A stretch of 64,000 nucleotides of DNA, taken from the NCBI GenBank assembly GCA_021776795.1, contig JAJFFC010000008.1, forward strand, positions 378,738 through 442,737. The letters run 5' to 3'. Position numbers and translations under genes: made by a program. Source of the DNA: Planctomycetota bacterium. GTDB taxonomy: Bacteria > Planctomycetota > UBA1135. Below are positions 61,763 to 64,000 of the stretch, piece by piece. The notes under the pieces are model-generated. The model saw only the letters and a program-made list of their open reading frames with translations. It was not told the DNA's origin and did not search any database. Numbering within the stretch: position 1 is the stretch's first letter; every line of letters starts with the position of its first letter.

Positions 61763-63445
61763 ATGCGCACCATCCTCCCACTCGTTGCGGCTGCTGCTTT
61801 AGCAGGTCCCGCACTCGCTCAAACGGTCACAAGTGAGATCGTCATGTACCAAGGTGACTCGGTCCTCGCGGACTGGGGCCTCTGGCGCTACTACGACAAA
61901 GACGGCGATGGCGTTTGGACCAACGTCGACGAACAGATTGAGTTCGGCATCGATGGCCAGACCCAGATCAACTTCATCGATGACGTCAAGTACCGCAAAG
62001 ATGGCGGACGGGACTTTGTCTTCTGCTTGGCTACCGGCGACATCCTGCTGCGCCTCGAAGACATCGATGGCGATGGCCGCGTCGATGGCCCCGGCGAAAT
62101 CGTCGAGTGGGCTGATACCCGCGCCGGTGGTGGATTCTCCAACACTAGCCCAGACGCTCTGGACTTCGACCCCATCACCGGCGGCTTCTACGTCACCGAT
62201 GACAACTACAGCTTCGGTCCCCAGCCTGGCACCGGCATTCACTACTACGAAGACACCAATGTCGACGGCGATGCCAACGACGCCGGTGAGTTCGTGCAGT
62301 TTGTCGACGCCAACTTGCCGATTACTGTGGCCGGCACCGCTGGTGCGGTGACCATCGACGCTGGCGACTTTGAAGGCCTGATGTTCGACTCGACCAACGG
62401 CATTGTGATTGGCTTTGCGCAACAGGACTTGGCGCTTTACGCCTTCCAAGATCTCAACGGCGATGGCGACGCCAACGACGCTGGCGAAGCTTGGAACTTC
62501 TGCAACTTGGTGGGCGAGGTCCCTGGACTGGAGCTCAACGCCGACGTTTTCGCCGGCACGCTTTACAACCCTAGCTGCCCATCCTCGGGCGGCGTTGGCC
62601 TGTTTGCGGCTCTTGAGGTCCTCGACTTCTCCGCAGGCGCTGGTCCTCTTGGCGAAGACGTCTACTGGATCATGTCCAACGCTTCGAACGGTTCCTGCTC
62701 TGGCGCCGGTGGCCTGCTTTACCGCGGCATCGACCTCAACGGCGACATGGACCTCAACGATGCTGGCGAAGTGGTCATGTTCTACGACGGCAACCTCGGC
62801 CCGATCGGCATTCCTGCTCACTACGGTGGCGCAGACATGGATGGTGGCTACACCACTCGCCTCGGCACGGGAGAGACTTACTTCTTCTACGACCTCAACG
62901 GTGACGGCGATGCCATGGACGCAAGCGAGCAAACTCTGCTCGGTTTGGATCCTCTCGGTCACTTCGTGGGCGAAATGGACGCCATGCCAGTCGGCGCTTT
63001 CGTCAAGCCTGGCCTGGGCCCACCGTTCTTCAACACCTTCGGTATCCCTGGATTGAACAGCAACGGCCTCAACCCGTTGATCGGCAATGTCGGTACCCCA
63101 GTGATTGGCAACAGCTTCGACGTCACCCTGACCAACGGCATCCCGTTCAGCTCTGCGATCTTGTTCATGGGTCTGAATGACACTTCCTGGAATCGTCCAC
63201 CGGTCGTCGCTCTGCCGTTTGATATGGTGGCCATTGGCGCGCCGGGCAACATTCTTTACGCGCCTGGTGAATTCCAGTTCCCCGTTGGCACTGACATCAG
63301 TGGTTCGGCGAGCTTCACCATCAACGTACCGAACAACCCTACCTTCATTGGTCAGGATCTGTACCTGCAGTGGTTCTGCATCGACTCCCTGGCCAACCCT
63401 CGCGGGGTGACCATGTCCGATGCCGCGCACACCCAGGTCGAGTAG
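61763..63445 (+). CDS. Secreted protein with six calcium-loop repeats and C-terminal module
   Basis: A 560-residue secreted protein (signal MRTILPLVAAAALAGPALAQ). Six segments repeat the pattern Y-D-x-[DN]-x-D-G-D-x-x-D-x-x-E: YDKDGDGVWTNVDE, EDIDGDGRVDGPGE, EDTNVDGDANDAGE, QDLNGDGDANDAGE, IDLNGDMDLNDAGE and YDLNGDGDAMDASE. The Asp/Gly loops look like calcium sites, and the roughly regular spacing suggests a propeller in which each blade carries one. The last 120 residues form a beta-sandwich seen in other secreted planctomycete proteins. No catalytic motif was recognised. Confidence 0.82.
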   Translation: MRTILPLVAAAALAGPALAQTVTSEIVMYQGDSVLADWGLWRYYDKDGDGVWTNVDEQIEFGIDGQTQINFIDDVKYRKDGGRDFVFCLATGDILLRLEDIDGDGRVDGPGEIVEWADTRAGGGFSNTSPDALDFDPITGGFYVTDDNYSFGPQPGTGIHYYEDTNVDGDANDAGEFVQFVDANLPITVAGTAGAVTIDAGDFEGLMFDSTNGIVIGFAQQDLALYAFQDLNGDGDANDAGEAWNFCNLVGEVPGLELNADVFAGTLYNPSCPSSGGVGLFAALEVLDFSAGAGPLGEDVYWIMSNASNGSCSGAGGLLYRGIDLNGDMDLNDAGEVVMFYDGNLGPIGIPAHYGGADMDGGYTTRLGTGETYFFYDLNGDGDAMDASEQTLLGLDPLGHFVGEMDAMPVGAFVKPGLGPPFFNTFGIPGLNSNGLNPLIGNVGTPVIGNSFDVTLTNGIPFSSAILFMGLNDTSWNRPPVVALPFDMVAIGAPGNILYAPGEFQFPVGTDISGSASFTINVPNNPTFIGQDLYLQWFCIDSLANPRGVTMSDAAHTQVE

Positions 63446-63493
63446 TCCTCGGTAGAATTAGGTAACGGATGGCTCGCTCATCCGTCCTCTAGA

Positions 63494-63527
63494 GGGAGCC
63501 CTGCTGGTCGGGGCTCCCTCCTCTCTT
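63494..63527 (+). terminator. Probable terminator after the calcium-loop gene
   Basis: GGGAGCCC (63494-63501) pairs with 63511-63518, followed by a T/C-rich tail without a pure T-run. A second stem-loop, ACGGATG/CATCCGT, lies just before it at 63465-63485. Confidence 0.6.
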
Positions 63528-63531
63528 GCCC

Positions 63532-64000
63532 ATGCTGTCCTCCCTTCTCTTTTGCCTGCTGCCTGCTGCCCTCCAAGGCGGCACAGACCTCGCCGAGCTC
63601 GCTGACACCCTGCACAGCGCTCGCGACAAGTCCACCTATGAGCAGGGGGCTTATCAGGCCGCCAAGACCTTGGCTGACATGCGCTCGGCCGAAGCGATGG
63701 AGCTTCGCCTGGAGCTCTTTGATACCAAGTACGACACCTACCGCGGGGTCTATCTGCGTGACTGGTTTTACTCCGGCTACCTCAAGGCCAATAGCGCCGA
63801 AGAAGGCGAGCTCATGGCCGAAGCGGCTGGTGAAAAGAAGCGCAGTGAATGGCAGCGCATTTTGTTGCTGCGCGCATTGGAGCGTTCCGAAGCCAAAGCT
63901 CCGGCCAAGTTGCTCATGGCCTCTTCCCTGGTCAAAGCCAAAGGTGAGTTGGGCCGTTCTTGGTCCGCAGCCTTTGGTGCCATGGCTGCCGAAGGTCGCC
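63532..64000 (+). CDS. Exported hypothetical protein, C-terminus outside window
   Basis: ATG 63532 opens a frame that is still open at the window edge (156 codons). The signal peptide MLSSLLFCLLPAALQGG is followed by Ala/Glu/Leu-rich helices (ELADTLHSARDKSTYEQGAY, AKTLADMRSAEAMELRLELF, SEWQRILLLRALERSEAKAP) of HEAT/TPR character, similar in style to the protein at 33003-35426. The function is unknown. Confidence 0.75.
   Translation, partial: MLSSLLFCLLPAALQGGTDLAELADTLHSARDKSTYEQGAYQAAKTLADMRSAEAMELRLELFDTKYDTYRGVYLRDWFYSGYLKANSAEEGELMAEAAGEKKRSEWQRILLLRALERSEAKAPAKLLMASSLVKAKGELGRSWSAAFGAMAAEGR

Noticed and set aside
61799-63430. A 543-codon ORF antisense to the calcium-loop gene
   Set aside because: It mirrors the sense gene because Asp/Gly-rich codons (GAC/GGC) give few stops on the other strand. 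It has no signal, motif or sensible composition; the sense protein has a clear signal peptide and repeats.
1-64000. CRISPR arrays, tRNA or rRNA genes, insertion sequences, integrases
   Set aside because: None was seen on reading both strands; the only sizeable direct repeats are those of the 14-19.6 kb duplication.

Overview
The window looks like the chromosome of a planctomycete, possibly a marine lineage. The evidence is the neighbouring DUF1501/DUF1800 pair, a DUF1080 lipoprotein, a large cytochrome c carrying a PA14 domain beside a sorbosone-dehydrogenase-like propeller, YdjY-like, DUF2752 and GYF_2 proteins, and secreted proteins ending in C-terminal beta-sandwich modules I associate with this phylum. 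This lineage call rests on family recognition only; no rRNA or tRNA gene was found. Most genes are GC-rich. Three stretches are visibly richer in A/T: about 14.17-16.72 kb, 16.99-19.56 kb and 39.0-42.05 kb. Genes are tightly packed, with many 1-4 base overlaps (ATGA, TTGA, TGATG, TAATG) that suggest translational coupling, and few starts have a clear Shine-Dalgarno. No intergenic gap exceeds 300 bases.

Layout. 0-4.5 kb: truncated long-chain acyl-CoA ligase, kexin-type protease, GGQ release-factor-like hydrolase, fluoride channel. 4.5-9.7 kb: respiratory/heme A operon (DUF420 protein, diheme cytochrome c, CtaA, CtaB, then an Uup-like ABC-F ATPase). 9.7-12.2 kb: PhoA-type phosphatase and a His-tailed exported protein. 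12.3-20 kb: a two-gene ABC exporter followed by a remarkable duplicated locus. Two strongly diverged large exported beta-sandwich proteins sit between nearly identical short flanks, with a decayed permease fragment fused in frame to the start of a downstream gene. 20-30 kb: two divergent sugar operons. Leftward are a TIM-barrel isomerase/epimerase, a Gfo/Idh/MocA oxidoreductase, a pentaheme PA14 cytochrome and a beta-propeller protein. Rightward are xylose isomerase and a xylulokinase whose reading frame continues into a lipoprotein-like domain. 30-39 kb: QueA, inositol-phosphate synthase, NAD(P)HX dehydratase, a methyltransferase, YgfZ and exported proteins. 39-42 kb: an A/T-rich island with a sulfatase-like lipoprotein and a glycosidase-like gene broken by one in-frame TGA. 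42-49 kb: DUF1501/DUF1800, a nucleotidase, and a small membrane-protein operon (zinc-ribbon CPBP protease, DUF2752, GYF_2). 49-57 kb: DUF1080, DUF302, 3-hydroxyacyl-CoA dehydrogenase, an outer-membrane barrel, an STT3-like oligosaccharyltransferase, a DUF5916 protein and MutY. 57-64 kb: a spermidine-synthase-like membrane fusion and a run of secreted proteins with BNR repeats, a TIG-like domain and calcium-loop repeats.

The best candidates for something undescribed are the duplicated hypervariable-looking cassette (13.6-19.6 kb), the sugar locus that pairs cytoplasmic xylose catabolism with an exported pentaheme/propeller oxidation module, the xylulokinase-lipoprotein fusion, and the glycosidase-like frame that continues cleanly across a TGA. 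All functional statements are inferred from sequence reading alone; no database search was possible.
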